DNA of 64,000 nt from Thamnidium elegans (taxonomy: Eukaryota; Mucoromycota; Mucoromycetes; Mucorales; Mucoraceae), in NCBI GenBank assembly GCA_025201345.1, contig JAIXMG010000016.1:248001-312000 (forward strand), read 5' to 3'. Under the pieces are notes generated by a model, which made no database searches, was not told the origin of the DNA, and saw only the letters and a program-made list of their open reading frames with translations. The position numbers and the translations under genes are program-made. Positions 1-10,550 of this stretch are shown piece by piece; positions within the stretch are counted from its first letter, which is position 1, and every line of letters starts with the position of its first letter.

Positions 1-1496
1 TCATCTGTTAAATCAATTTTTATGATTTTTTTTGGTCTAAGTAAAAGATGGCTTAATTTATATATCTAGTGGCTTATTAAGGGGGACTTACCGTGAAGAA
101 GATGTAGTCTCATCATTATCAATAGATACATTTTGTCTTTTAAAGGGTCGTCTGCTAGTTCTACAAACATATATATATATATGTATATTAGCCCCGAGCT
201 GAGTTAAATCGACTTTATATACTTACGAAGGTACATGTTCCTCCACGACAAATGCCTCGTCTTCACTGATAGTTTCAGGAAATAGTAATCTACAATACAT
301 TATTAGCTTAGGAAATAATATAGTAAAATAAACACTTACGCGATATCATCTTCTGATACTTCATCAGGTCGAATTTCATCACGTTGAATTTCACCAGGTC
401 GAATTTCACTAAGATGAATTTCATCAGGTCGAATTTCACTAAGATGAATTTCATCAGGTCGACTTTCATCAGAGCGAGCTTCATCTCCTTCAGCAAGCTC
501 CTGTCCTACGCTAAATCGATCATTTTGGTTACGGCCATCATCATCGTTTTCATCTTCATCTTCTATATCAGAATCTAAAACGACAACATTGCGTCGTCGT
601 ACTCTTGGTCTAACGTTACCGGCTCTTCTTGGCAAAGAACGGCTTGATTCGATATGTCTGATGTGGTCGTGTAACTGTTCCATTCTGTCTCGTAAATCTT
701 CATTTTCTCTCTTCTTATTTTCGCAGAGACGTGAAATTTTATAAATCTCGCTACATGCGAATAAATAAATTAATATGATGCTATGATTAAAATTATACAT
801 TATTACTTACTTTTCAGCTCTCATTTGACGAGCACGGAGAGCACCAACATGTACATATAAATTTGAGGGAGTTAAAGTTCTAACTTTTCCTAAATATTCT
901 TGCATGTGCGCGCTAGATAAATCGTTATCCAATTCAACAACTCTATTAAATTTAAGGAGCGTGAGTGATTTTATGATTTTACTGTCATGTCTGTTGTTTG
1001 TAGTATATATATGCAGTATACATCGTTTACCTTTTAATAATTTTAACATAACTTCTTTGGTTACGAACACGGCTAATTTCAGTTCGAAGATGGGCGATTT
1101 CTTCTTTGGCTTCATGAGCTTCTCGATTAAGTGTTCCAATTACTAATTTTAACTCCTTGTTGTTTTCTTCCAATTTTGCAATTTTTTCATGTGCTTCGGA
1201 TGATTCTTCTACAACTGTTTCACCATTACTATCAGAAAAGAAGAGTGGTGAAATAATTTTAGTTTTAGATATTGTTTTTTTACAGAGTGGACATTGTGGT
1301 GGAGAGCTGAAATTTATCCAGCGATTAATGCTATTTTTTTTTTTTTTTGAAAAAAGTTAATGAAATACTCTTTATAAAATACAAATAAAAAAAAAAGTTA
1401 CCATGGCTTATGGAAGGTATGTCCACATGCTAAAGCAGAAATAGGATTTGTAGAGGAAACCAAAGATTCAAAGCAAATTGAGCAGTTATAGGTCAT
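1..1496 (-). CDS. TRAIP: TRAIP-like RING-type E3 ubiquitin ligase (partial, runs off left edge)
   Basis: The protein opens with a RING-H2 finger in its first ~50 residues: CSIC, then CGHTFHKPC, then CPLC; the finger is split by an intron near 1325-1402. A coiled-coil-like acidic/basic stretch follows, then the segment SNLYVHVGALRARQMRAEK (near 810-870). The RING-plus-coiled-coil order matches TRAIP/NOPO ligases, which act at stalled replication forks; the family assignment is from domain order and is not proven. The next exon (about 340-740) carries an acidic tract and pentapeptide repeats built on RPDEI and HLSEI. Further short exons near 240-290 and 95-170 end in a basic stretch, and the C-terminus lies beyond base 1. 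The start at 1496 is the only ATG just ahead of the RING. Six exons are visible, all with GT-AG borders. Confidence 0.75.
355..482 (-). repeat. 15-bp coding minisatellite in the TRAIP-like gene
   Basis: Near-perfect 15- and 30-bp units (core gaatttcatcaggtc on the plus strand) encode alternating acidic pentapeptides DEIRP, DEIHL and SEIRP. At least nine pentads can be counted from DEARS to DEVSE. The units stay in frame, so copy-number changes would only lengthen or shorten an acidic linker. Confidence 0.85.
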
Positions 1497-2137
1497 TTCG
1501 AGATAAGGTAATAATAATATAACAAAGAAAATAGAGAACAACAACAGCAACAAAAAAAAACAAAGTAACCGTGCGTATGACTGTCAAATTTTAGCTCTGC
1601 GCAGCGCGTTTTTTTTTTTTATATTTTTTTTTATACGCGACGCCAACATCACGTAAAACAATCCAAAAAATACAAAAAAACGCTCTCGGGCACAATGAAA
1701 TTTTTATCACTGAAAATATAAATACGACAATAGTAATAAAACTATAAGATAATAGGTCGCATAGCATTAAAATAAGTATCTGAAACTGGTCTATAGTGAT
1801 ATTTCAGGGTCTGAATAGTGATGATACAACTATAAAGTATGGATCAAGTGCTGTCTACAATAATTTAGACTGTGTTATTTCTAAATCAGTTTATATAAAT
1901 ATTTACATATTTCACTTACACCTGCTTAGGCTCTTGGTCCATGTTTTCAAAATCATCAAGATATTGTTATATAAAACGTTTTTCTAAAGGACCACTGAGT
2001 TAATTCTTAGGGACCAAAGGGGTGTACATAGGGTAACCCAGGATTTTTTTTGTACAACGTATGTTTTAGAGCTCTGGAAAAAGCAATTAAAAAAAAGGGG
2101 TAGGTGGGCTAGAGCTCTATGACTAAACATTCCGTTT
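1497..2137. other. Gene-poor spacer upstream of the TRAIP-like gene
   Basis: AT-rich sequence with A and T homopolymers (for example around 1545-1630). No reading frame in it shows recognisable protein similarity. The first ~100 bases should contain the promoter of the leftward TRAIP-like gene. Confidence 0.5.
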
Positions 2138-2461
2138 TTACTCGGTTGGTATATCATTGGTATTGTCTATCGAAATAAGTGAACGGGATATTGACATCTC
2201 AAAAAGGGTTATTGCCTGCTGATCTATCCAGGAAGACTGGTCGAATATCCATCGCCAAATAATTTCAAGAACGGTACCAAGCGACAGAAAGATGTCCTTA
2301 GGGATCTGCTGACAAGCATTGTCATGCAAAGTAAAGAGAGCAATCCACACCGCTTCTGGAGAAGGAAAAGTGTTATTAAGATTCGTATCTTCTATTGCTT
2401 TTTTCCAGAGAGTCCATTTATGAAAGCAGGAAACAAAGAAGTGGTCATTTTGGTAAACCAA
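2138..2461 (-). pseudogene. C-terminal relic of a LINE-type reverse transcriptase
   Basis: The open frame of 107 residues contains DHFFVSCFHKWTLWKKAIED followed by SPEAVWIALFTLHD and FLSLGTVLEIIWRW. This resembles the zinc-binding (zf-RVT type) tail found after the reverse transcriptase of plant and fungal non-LTR elements, where an HFF-x2-C-x3-W pattern is typical. No polymerase motifs lie upstream, so it is a 5'-truncated copy, as LINE insertions often are. A second diverged copy of the last ~120 bp lies at about 24436-24560. The family call rests on motif recall and is moderate. Confidence 0.5.
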
Positions 2462-2929
2462 CCTGTAGAAAATTATGGTGCTGATTTGCGTATGGATACC
2501 ATGCTATGACATCTGAAACCAGTCTATTTAATGAAATCTTTCTGGGTACAAAAGTCAAATTTTACTAGTATTATTATATTTAGTTATTGAGTGTTAGTTA
2601 ATTTTAGCTCAAATTGAAGAAACATAACACCGTTCTATCCAAAAAAAAGTATGATGTATTATTTTTTTGTTTAACCAATTTCATGTGACAAACGAAAAAA
2701 AAACATGCTAAATGTGCTTACCAAGAGTTTTATACGTTTATTAATAATTTAAAGTTGGAAGTAAGAAGATATCATATAATTTTAAAAGCATTATTTAAAA
2801 CATTTATTTGAAAAAAAAAGTAGTTTTATTTATTTAAAGCGTGTTTCTCTTGGTTCTCAAAGCAGACCTTTTTATACATGTATAAAAAAGAACACTTTGG
2901 TACTAACAGGATCAGCCACGGGAAGGCGG
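2462..2929. other. Spacer without recognisable gene
   Basis: AT-rich, with short A runs. It sits between the reverse-transcriptase relic and the left arm of the large inverted repeat. Nothing recognisable is seen. Confidence 0.4.
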
Positions 2930-3499
2930 AAACACACCTGATCCCATCCCAGATGCTACTGCGCTGTACATGAACAGTGTACCCTAATTTGAGCTGAGGA
3001 CTGGCTATAAATATCGCAGGAAAACTAGAGCTGCCAGATAGAAGCATACAGCGCCAAAGTATGTTACACGTAAGTACACGACAGCACTTCTTCTAGTTGG
3101 CTCACCGTCGATCACCACGATGGTTCTGGGATGGTACACACTTCCTCAAGTTAGCAGGAGATACGCAATTCGGGTGGACCTAAACGACTCCTGATAACCT
3201 AACCTTATTATACAAGTTATGCTTCAGTACCAGTGACTCCTTTGTACAGATGCGATAAATCGAACCACCATGGCTTCACGAAAAGACACCTAGATGCAGA
3301 CAATCTTTCCAACCTTAACCCCACCTTCAGATCTGGAACCACCTGTTTCCACTTACGATTTCTTGACATGGTTTTCAAACTATAATTACCCAATCCTCAC
3401 CAAGGATCAGGGAACACCGTCACCAAGATTTACGGCCAACCCAAGTTCTTTCTTACCGATCCAGTGTCGACTATAAGAGGGAGACCAAAGAATACCAGC

Positions 3500-3500
<1 letters not shown>
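2930..3500. repeat. Left arm of a ~570-bp diverged inverted repeat
   Basis: The reverse complement of this arm aligns along its length with 4031-4605. Shared blocks include atcaggagtcgtttagg, gcgtatctcctg, aacttgaggaagt, gtgatcga and, at the inner edge, the tract reading ccaaagaataccagc here and gctggtattcttt in the other arm. Identity is clearly partial, roughly two thirds to three quarters by eye. No transposase-like frame is seen in it. Confidence 0.75.

Positions 3501-3536
<36 letters not shown>
3501..3536. repeat. Poly-T tract beside the inner end of the left arm
   Basis: An uninterrupted run of more than 30 T residues directly abuts the inner end of the left arm. A similar T run (about 3987-4030) abuts the right arm. 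Both read T on the plus strand, so they are not themselves inverted copies. Confidence 0.9.
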
Positions 3537-3538
<2 letters not shown>

Positions 3539-3579
3539 CTTATTCAAAATTTGTCTATCAAAATTTTTTCTATCGGTCT

Positions 3580-3720
3580 AAGTGACCAGCACCAAAATTT
3601 TCTTCGTGACCAGCACATCAAAACTGTCTATGGCCAGCACCGTCAAAATTTTTAAGTGGCCAGCACCATCAAAACTGTCCAAGCGACCAGCACCATCAAA
3701 ATTTTTACGTGACCAGCACA
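3580..3720. repeat. Tandem repeat, ~25-30 bp units with core ccagcac
   Basis: Six copies of ccagcac are spaced roughly 25-30 bp apart. Each is followed by an A-rich then T-rich stretch such as catcaaaattttt or catcaaaactgtc. This is the first half of the core between the inverted-repeat arms. Confidence 0.8.
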
Positions 3721-3737
3721 ATATATACAGAAGACAA

Positions 3738-3965
3738 AGTATATACAGGAGATGTCAGAGATGCCAGAGATGCCAGAGATACAAGAGATACAATATATAC
3801 AATAGATGCAAGAGATACAAGAGATACAATATATACAAGAGATGCAAGAGATGCAAGAGATGCAAGAGATGTCAGATATGCCAGAGATACAATAGATACA
3901 AGTGATACAATAGATACAATATATACAGAAGACAAAATATATACAAGAGATATAAGGATATACCG
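3738..3965. repeat. 9-bp minisatellite, agatgcaag/agatacaag units
   Basis: About 25 consecutive imperfect 9-bp units (agatgccag, agatacaag, atatataca variants). All six frames stay open for long stretches because 9 is a multiple of three, so the ORFs here (RDARDT or SLASLV repeats) are most likely artefacts of the repeat. Confidence 0.85.
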
Positions 3966-3978
3966 ACAGAAGAGACAG

Positions 3979-3986
<8 letters not shown>

Positions 3987-4030
<44 letters not shown>
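3987..4030. repeat. Poly-T tract beside the inner end of the right arm
   Basis: A run of more than 40 T residues sits directly against gctggtattcttt at the inner end of the right arm. Confidence 0.9.
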
Positions 4031-4034
<4 letters not shown>

Positions 4035-4605
4035 GTATTCTTTAGAATCCTCAAATAGAAGACGCTTTCACAGTAATAGGAACTTGAGAAGGGAGTAAAC
4101 CAAGGATCAAGTGAACCCATCACCAGGGATCAGATCAAGTAATTACAGTTAAAAAACCAGAGGTCAAGAAACCAGGGAAACAGACAGAACCATCACATCC
4201 AGTGAAACCAAGGTTAGAAAGAAAGTCTACACCTAGGGCTTTTCGATCCACCACAGCAGTAAGATCACCACATCCATACGCCAGAGCCACCAATACATCC
4301 ACATAACAAGCATAACAAGGCGTCGGTCATCAGGAGTCGTTTAGGCTCACCCGAATCGCGTATCTCCTGTTAACTTGAGGAAGTATGTACCATACCAGAG
4401 CCACCGCGGTGATCGACCAGTGAGCACAACCAGAAGAAGCGTTGTCGTGTACCCCGCGCACACTTATGACGGCGTACGCCCTACCAGACAGCCTAGAAGA
4501 CGCGGTATAAAGAGCATCAATCCATCACAAGGCTTCAAAAGCGCCCATTTCGAGTACAACCGCGCCTCCGACAGTAGCACTTGGGATATATAAAAAAAGG
4601 TGTGA
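4031..4605. repeat. Right arm of the ~570-bp diverged inverted repeat
   Basis: This arm pairs in inverted orientation with 2930-3500. The outer end shares the pattern tagca-ct-tgggat followed by ggtgtg. A 72-residue open frame at 4375-4593 lies inside the arm, but the matching position in the left arm is not open, so I do not treat it as a gene. Confidence 0.75.
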
Positions 4606-5016
4606 GTAGTAGGCCGAAGTAAAAAAAACTATTATATACGTTACCGCTAGTTAAAAAAAAAAGGGTTAAAGAATTAGATCCCCCAGTTGAAGATTTGAGT
4701 AGAAAACAGCCATTAGAATACTTTTAGTAGAAACCATAGTAACACTATAGTAAAATGAAATACAAGGAGACGAAAAATACCAGATATAGTTATTTCAAAG
4801 TAATGTACTTTAAATGAATAGCTTGAGCAGCATAATGTAAGATGTCAGGCATTTGTAAGATTAATAAAAGACGTAAGAAAAAAAAGTGGATTCTTATGTC
4901 TACTCTTTAGGCGAGGTAAGAGTAAACACGGCTGCGTCATCGACTTAAGCCAAGTGACTTTTTTTCGCATTTTACTTGTGAATGCCTCGTAAGAAAAAAG
5001 AGCATACTCATCAAAT
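4606..5016. other. Spacer without recognisable gene
   Basis: AT-rich sequence with short A runs between the inverted repeat and an F-box-type fragment. No feature recognised. Confidence 0.4.
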
Positions 5017-5040
5017 ATGCGGTATTCATGCTTTTTTTTT

Positions 5041-5259
5041 CAAAAGGATATTCAACTGGCGACGAAAGAAATTATTGGTCCAGAAATGAAGCAGTTAATA
5101 TCGTATTTTCCAAACGTCGAAGAAATTGAAGTACGCTGCCCGCTCCACATCGATTATCTCCGTCTTTTGTTAAATGCTGAATTGAAAACCATCAAAAAGA
5201 TTTCGTATGAACCTGAAACTCCCAAGTATGATTTACAATGGAATTTTACCTCATATTAA
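5041..5259 (+). pseudogene. Fragment related to the nearby F-box protein
   Basis: The short frame reads QLISYFPNVEEIEV, then YLRLLLNAELKTIKKI. The same pattern occurs in the minus-strand F-box pseudogene at 6746-7355 (LMIYFPNIEEITV and YLRVLLNIEMKTIKKI). Only this middle segment survives, with no F-box in front and a stop soon after. It is a partial, inverted paralogue of that gene. Confidence 0.55.
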
Positions 5260-5969
5260 TGCGATACCTTTACGTGTCAATTTCATAAACTCATATTTAT
5301 TTCAGACTAAATGTGCCTGTGGTAGACAGGTAAAAAAAACTAGTACCAGTTCAAATATAAGCTTCACCGCGTATGGAAAAAGAATGTCAATGATCTCTAT
5401 TCATACCTAGGTTTAACGACATAAGGTGTTCCTTTTACAGTCAAAAACAACTAAATGTAATTATAAAATAAAAATTAAAGAGATCTAGTAATGTTACAAG
5501 TAAACTAATACAATTATAATAAGGATAAATAATAAGAAGAGTTGAACTAAAAGAAGAAAAGCCAATAAAAATAAATGCAACGAAAATGTGTATAACAGAA
5601 TGAAAAATAATGAAATTACATAATAAATGAAGTGATCAGGTAAAATGTGAAGATTGGATCTTAAAGTAGTACAATATTCTTTGACGTAAACGACACACAG
5701 AAATGGTCATGCAAAAAAAAAAAATAGTTAATATCAAAAAGAGAGGAAGTACATCTAGTACTGATGTCAGGCCTAGTTTCGCGCACATTAAGTCCACGGA
5801 CAACTAGTGTAGGTAACTAGGCCATAGGGAATACAGCCCTATTAGCACTACTGCAGTGGTCTAGTTTCCCACATGTCGTTGTCTATCCTTCCTCAATACT
5901 TGAAATCATTTTCGCCTCTTATATAGGCGACCAAAAACGATAACAACTCAAATTGTGGTTCAAATTTTC

Positions 5970-6001
<32 letters not shown>

Positions 6002-6270
6002 ATACGTCAATGCAAGTACTTTATTAGAACAGATCGTACGAACTCGATCTTTTCTATTTTTTGTGTGTAAAGATATAACGTGTTTCTTTTTCTTTATAAA
6101 GACCTTTTGAGTATAAAGCTATTGACGTAATAATTGCAATTTAATTGGTTTTTTTTTCTTTTTTTGGATTAGGTCTAAAATTTTACTATGGCAGTTTATA
6201 AAAAAATCTGTTTCAGGAGTGTTTACTGATTAAAAAGAAAAATAAAAGAAAGGTACTGGCGATACCGAGC
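5260..6270. other. AT-rich spacer with long T tract
   Basis: The stretch contains a moderately GC-rich block (about 5760-5900) of unknown origin and a T run of about 30 at 5971-6000. A solo LTR is conceivable because a gag-like knuckle follows, but no terminal repeat pair was found. Confidence 0.35.
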
Positions 6271-6486
6271 GTGGATTGGTCTCCTACGGACGTTGACGTG
6301 AACGCACAATTTAAAAAAGGTCGTCAAGACTCTAGTAGGGATCACAAGATTACTTGTAGTGTATGTGATAAAGCTGGCCATATCATGAAGGACTGTTGGG
6401 TTCTACTAGAAGCGAAGAAAACTCTCGATCGTCAAGATAAGAAGATAAATCCCATTTTTCTCTTACAATATCTGTCAGATTTTTAG
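6271..6486 (+). pseudogene. Gag-like CCHC zinc-knuckle fragment
   Basis: The 71-residue frame holds CSVCDKAGHIMKDC, a CX2CX4HX4C knuckle of the kind found in retrotransposon Gag nucleocapsids and some RNA-binding proteins. A stop follows 37 codons after the knuckle, and no protease, reverse transcriptase or integrase follows. It is probably a retroelement remnant; a small cellular zinc-knuckle gene is the alternative. Confidence 0.4.
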
Positions 6487-6745
6487 GTTCAGCATAATTG
6501 AACTTTTCATATAAAGAGTTACACCATTAAAGGTACAAATAGTACGCTGTCAAAATCAGACAAATACCAGTCTATTTGGACTAAAGTATTACCAGCACAA
6601 ACAGCAGAGTATTTTTTTTTAAGTGTAATGCATAATGACGTTAACTCAATTCATTTTTTTTTTATTTGACTGCATAGTAACCTGGAAGAACTTCTACATT
6701 TGGCTGCTCACTGGGGGTTTTTTTTATGTCTTTAACGAGGTCCGC

Positions 6746-7355
6746 TTAGAATGATGGTTCGGTTACTTTTTTAAATGTGCTTGGTAATGTAGAAAGATCA
6801 ACTGACTGGCTATTTTTAATACCACTATGTCTTGTATAATGAAAGTCCAGACTGGTTATCATATCTTTGTGCTTTAAGCAAAAGTCCATGTATAAATCAT
6901 GCGTGTCATAGTCACAACTATTTATTCCTTGGTTAGCCTCAATCTTTTTAATTGTTTTCATTTCTATGTTTAATAGGACGCGAAGGTAGTCTTTGTAGTA
7001 TTCATATTTGACTGTAATTTCTTCTATGTTTGGGAAATAAATCATCAAATGAATAGTATTATTTTCATCATGCATTTTGTGTTCAAAACCGCTGTCATAA
7101 CCAAAGGTATCTGGTTCGCCTATTTGAAGCCCCATTTTTCGCATTAAGTGTCCATACTTGAAATATTTTTCGCGTCCGTCTTCGCTCAAAAATTCTTTTA
7201 ATCGTCTATACCAATAGAGTGAATAGCCACATTTTCCCAGTACAATTGATTCGCATACGGATGCCAATTTTACATACAAGAATACATTCAGAAAATTCTT
7301 TCCCTTCGAGATACTTGAATATACTTCGGTGAATTTCTGCAGGTAGTTTGTTCAT
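6746..7355 (-). pseudogene. F-box protein gene with two single-base frameshifts
   Basis: The frame opens with an F-box, MNKLPAEIHRSIFKYLEG, continuing to SECILVCK. It then shifts twice. In the shifted frame the sequence reads WHPYANQLYWENVAIHSIG, and after a second shift RLKEFLSEDGREKYFKYG and an LRR-like tail to 6746. The shifts lie near 7264-7274 (a short A run after the VCK codons) and near 7200-7207; one missing base at each place restores continuity. F-box proteins of this kind recruit substrates to SCF ubiquitin ligases and are numerous in Mucorales. Whether the breaks are real or base-calling errors cannot be told from one sequence. Confidence 0.65.
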
Positions 7356-7677
7356 AACCAAACGAATATAAGGTTTTGCGAAATAAAAAAAAAGAGAAAT
7401 CTTCATATGTTACAAACCGAAAAAAAACTTCTTTCAGGGTTTAATCGTGGTTATTCGTAATTGCCCTATTATTAGACCTGGACGATATAGATATTCTACA
7501 GAAGTTACGTTGTCAGCTTTACTTCTTTTATATCTTGGAAACCATCGTTAGACACACCAACTGTTAACTACGGTAGATACCCATTACAATCTGTATCAAG
7601 ATATATGTTAGTACCTGATGAGGTGATAGGGTACAAATTAATCATATTCTCTTATTTTCCGTTGGATCAACGCCAGG

Positions 7678-7711
<34 letters not shown>

Positions 7712-9094
7712 CTTCGACCTATACTTGTATTTTTCTTGGAATCATTAAATATTGCATTAGAGTATATACCTCAGCAGAGCTATTATTACTATTTTGCTGT
7801 GCCAATCTCATACCTATTCTTTATCAGAAGAAATTAAAATAATCATGCAGAATTTTGGTTGGGATTTTTTGTTTTTTTTCTTTACCATGAACAGTTTCAC
7901 AACTCTGTGTAAAAAGTAACCATAAGCTTTTATAAATAAACTACATTCTTCAAAGTCCGGATTTAAATACATTGGAAAACCTTTGGCACCTTTTAGGTAG
8001 AAAAATTGGAAAGAGAAGACATGAATATACTAATTTGAAACAATCGGATGCTTTTATCCAAGAAGAACGGCAAGACATTTGCTTAAAATTTACAAGCAGT
8101 ATGCACGAAAGATGTACGGCTATAAAGAAAAAAAAAAGCTAATAGTGGCCATACCAAATATTAAAACATAAATAAAATTTAACGACCATTAGTTGTATAT
8201 TTCAGCAACCTATATCTAAAATTAAAAGTTATCTGGTTAAAGTTTTATTATCAAGTTTCTTTCTTTCAAAGATGCTATATCATATGGATAATTGTTTTTG
8301 TTGATCGGAGTAGTATAACTTAAGAAAAGAATCACGCCTGTACCCAGAAAGAATTCATTACTTTAAATGTAGAATATCAAATTGTATGAAACTAAAGCAT
8401 AATGACATTTTACTTTTTATGATAAAGCGTCGTTTTTTTCAATCCGATCGATGTGTAAGTTAAAAATGTGGAGAGAGAGAGAGAGAGAGAGACTAAAAGT
8501 ATGCGCGATACTTTTTTGTTTATATTATCATACACTCAAAAAAAAAAAAATCCTATACATATTTTTTTTTTTGTACGTATAAAAGCTATGACCAATGTTC
8601 TGTATATATAACGCTAGGCTATAAACAGCAATTCGTTTTTTTCATGTACAATATATTTGACATATTTTTTTAAGGTTTTATAAAGCAAAAAATTCACCTC
8701 GACGTCATTGCGAATGCTATAAATATGAAAGTGCCATGTGATGCATCGCATATCAATGTTAATACTCTATTTATCTAATTATGGTGATCTTTTCTATAAT
8801 TCGTCCCCCCTCCCCCATTGGCATGTATAACATCGTATAAACGTCTACATTGGATGATTAGGCCAAAAAAAAAAAAAAAAAATGCCTTTTACCGAGCCTA
8901 AAATAAAAAGCAAGGGGGATAATCGTTATCAAAAAAAGATAGTTTTAAAATTGTATTTGAGGGAGAAAAAAGCAAAAAGACCATTCAATTGAATGTCAGC
9001 ACCATGGTATGTAGAAGAAAAAAGGGGACGGAAAAATATACCCCCATTTTTTTTTTTTCCCTTTTTTTGTTTGTTTAATCTTATTTCCGTTGTT
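7356..9094. other. Long spacer without recognisable gene
   Basis: The stretch contains a T tract at 7680-7709, a GA microsatellite at 8471-8490 and several A/T runs. No recognisable coding sequence is seen. The last few hundred bases should contain the pyridoxal kinase promoter. Confidence 0.4.
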
Positions 9095-10450
9095 ATGGCT
9101 ATAATGGAAGATGAACACGATTATAGAGTATTGAGTATTCAATCGCATGTGGTAAATATATATAATTTAAAAAAGTTTTTATTTTTTTTTGTAATGTATT
9201 AACTAAACGTATTTTTTTTTAAAAAAAAAAAGGTGTCCGGTTATTGCGGTAAATTATATATATAAAGTAAAAAACAAAAAAAAAAAAACAAAAAAAAACT
9301 TACGCCATGATAAGGTAACAAGGCTGCTGTGTTTCCACTTCAAACCCTTGGTTTTGATGTAGATATTTTAAATACGGTCCAATTTTCCAACCACACGGGT
9401 AAAAAAAGTACAAAAGGGAAAAAAAAAAATCTATTTTGAGTGAATCTAAAAAAAATAAAGTTTAGGTTACCCATCATGGACTGGTAGTAAAATGACAGCA
9501 GACCAAGTACAAGAATTGTTTGATGGATTAGAAGCAAATGGTTTAACAGACGACTATACGCATATTCTTACAGGTAAACAATAATTACGCACAAAAAAAA
9601 GGTGCGTTTTTTTTTTTAAAAAAACGAGTAAAAAAATAGGTTATATTGGGAACTACTCAATTTTAGAGAAGGTTGAAAATATGGTTCGAAAATTAAAGAG
9701 CAAAAACCCTAAACTCATTTACGGTAAGTTCTTATCGTAATTTTTATATATAATGGTTTATTAAAAATATATATAACAGTTTGTGATACTGTGATGGGAG
9801 ATGAAGGAGCACTTTATGTTGCGCCTGAAATTGTTCCATTGTATAGAAACATTTTGCGTTTCGTTGATGTAGTGACGCCAAACCAATTCGAAGCAGAGCT
9901 GTTATCCGAAATGAAAATAAGTTCGTTAAAAGATGCGTGTACGGCCGCCTCCAAACTACACGATTTAGGTGCGCCCAACGTAATTATTACGACATTATGC
10001 GTACCTCTAGTGGATGTACCAAAGGATATTCAATTAGAGTCTAGTTCCGATCAATCATTGTATTGTTTCACTAGTCAGACTTTACCAGATGGTTCCATCG
10101 AACAACACTTGATTTCGTTTCCTACTTACCCCGCTTACTTTACTGGTACAGGTGACCTGTTCTCTTCGCTTGTGGTTGCTAGGTTACAAGAATCTATCAA
10201 TGCATCAGTTATACCGTCGCTTAGTGATGCTGCATACCGTGTTGTCTGCAGTGTCAATGCGATTGCAAAAAATACGTGGTTACATCAACAGAAAAAAATT
10301 GAGAATCTTCAAGATATTAAATCTAAACCCGATGCAGCTAAAATAACTAGACAATGCGAACTACAGTTAATTAAAGGCAAGAAAGAGATTGAATGTCCCG
10401 AGCGTGTAGGCTTAGGTGTTATAAAGAAAACTAGAATTTCTCAACCATAA
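9095..10450 (+). CDS. BUD16: Pyridoxal kinase
   Basis: The enzyme phosphorylates pyridoxal, pyridoxine and pyridoxamine with ATP in vitamin B6 salvage, in the cytosol. The predicted 339-residue protein has six exons: 9095-9151, 9233-9248, 9315-9398, 9466-9573, 9640-9723 and 9780-10450, summing to 1020 nt. It shows the family order: SIQSHVVSGYCGNKAA at the substrate end, [34 protein letters not shown], and the ATP/anion-hole motif [11 protein letters not shown] near residue 230. Exon 2 is only 16 nt, yet it encodes the expected VSGYCG core. Another ATG three codons downstream (9104) could also be the start. The glutaredoxin gene follows about 100 bp after the stop. Confidence 0.9.
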
Positions 10451-10550
10451 ATCAGAACCAATCAAAAAAAAAAAAAGAGTGGGAGAGAGAAAAAAATAAA
10501 ATTTCTTTTTTCTTATAAACTATCCCCCCGACTTCCCTTAATTGTTCAAA

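Noticed and set aside
3582..4123. Open frames of 76-129 residues over the minisatellite.
   Set aside because: They exist on both strands and in several frames because the repeat unit is nine bases; composition is pure repeat plus poly-phenylalanine or poly-lysine from the T run.
4375..4593. 72-residue ORF in the right arm of the inverted repeat.
   Set aside because: The matching part of the left arm is interrupted, and composition is R/S-rich with no known motif.
5764..6000. Solo LTR ahead of the zinc-knuckle fragment.
   Set aside because: The block is somewhat richer in GC than its surroundings, but no second copy, primer-binding site or target duplication was found.
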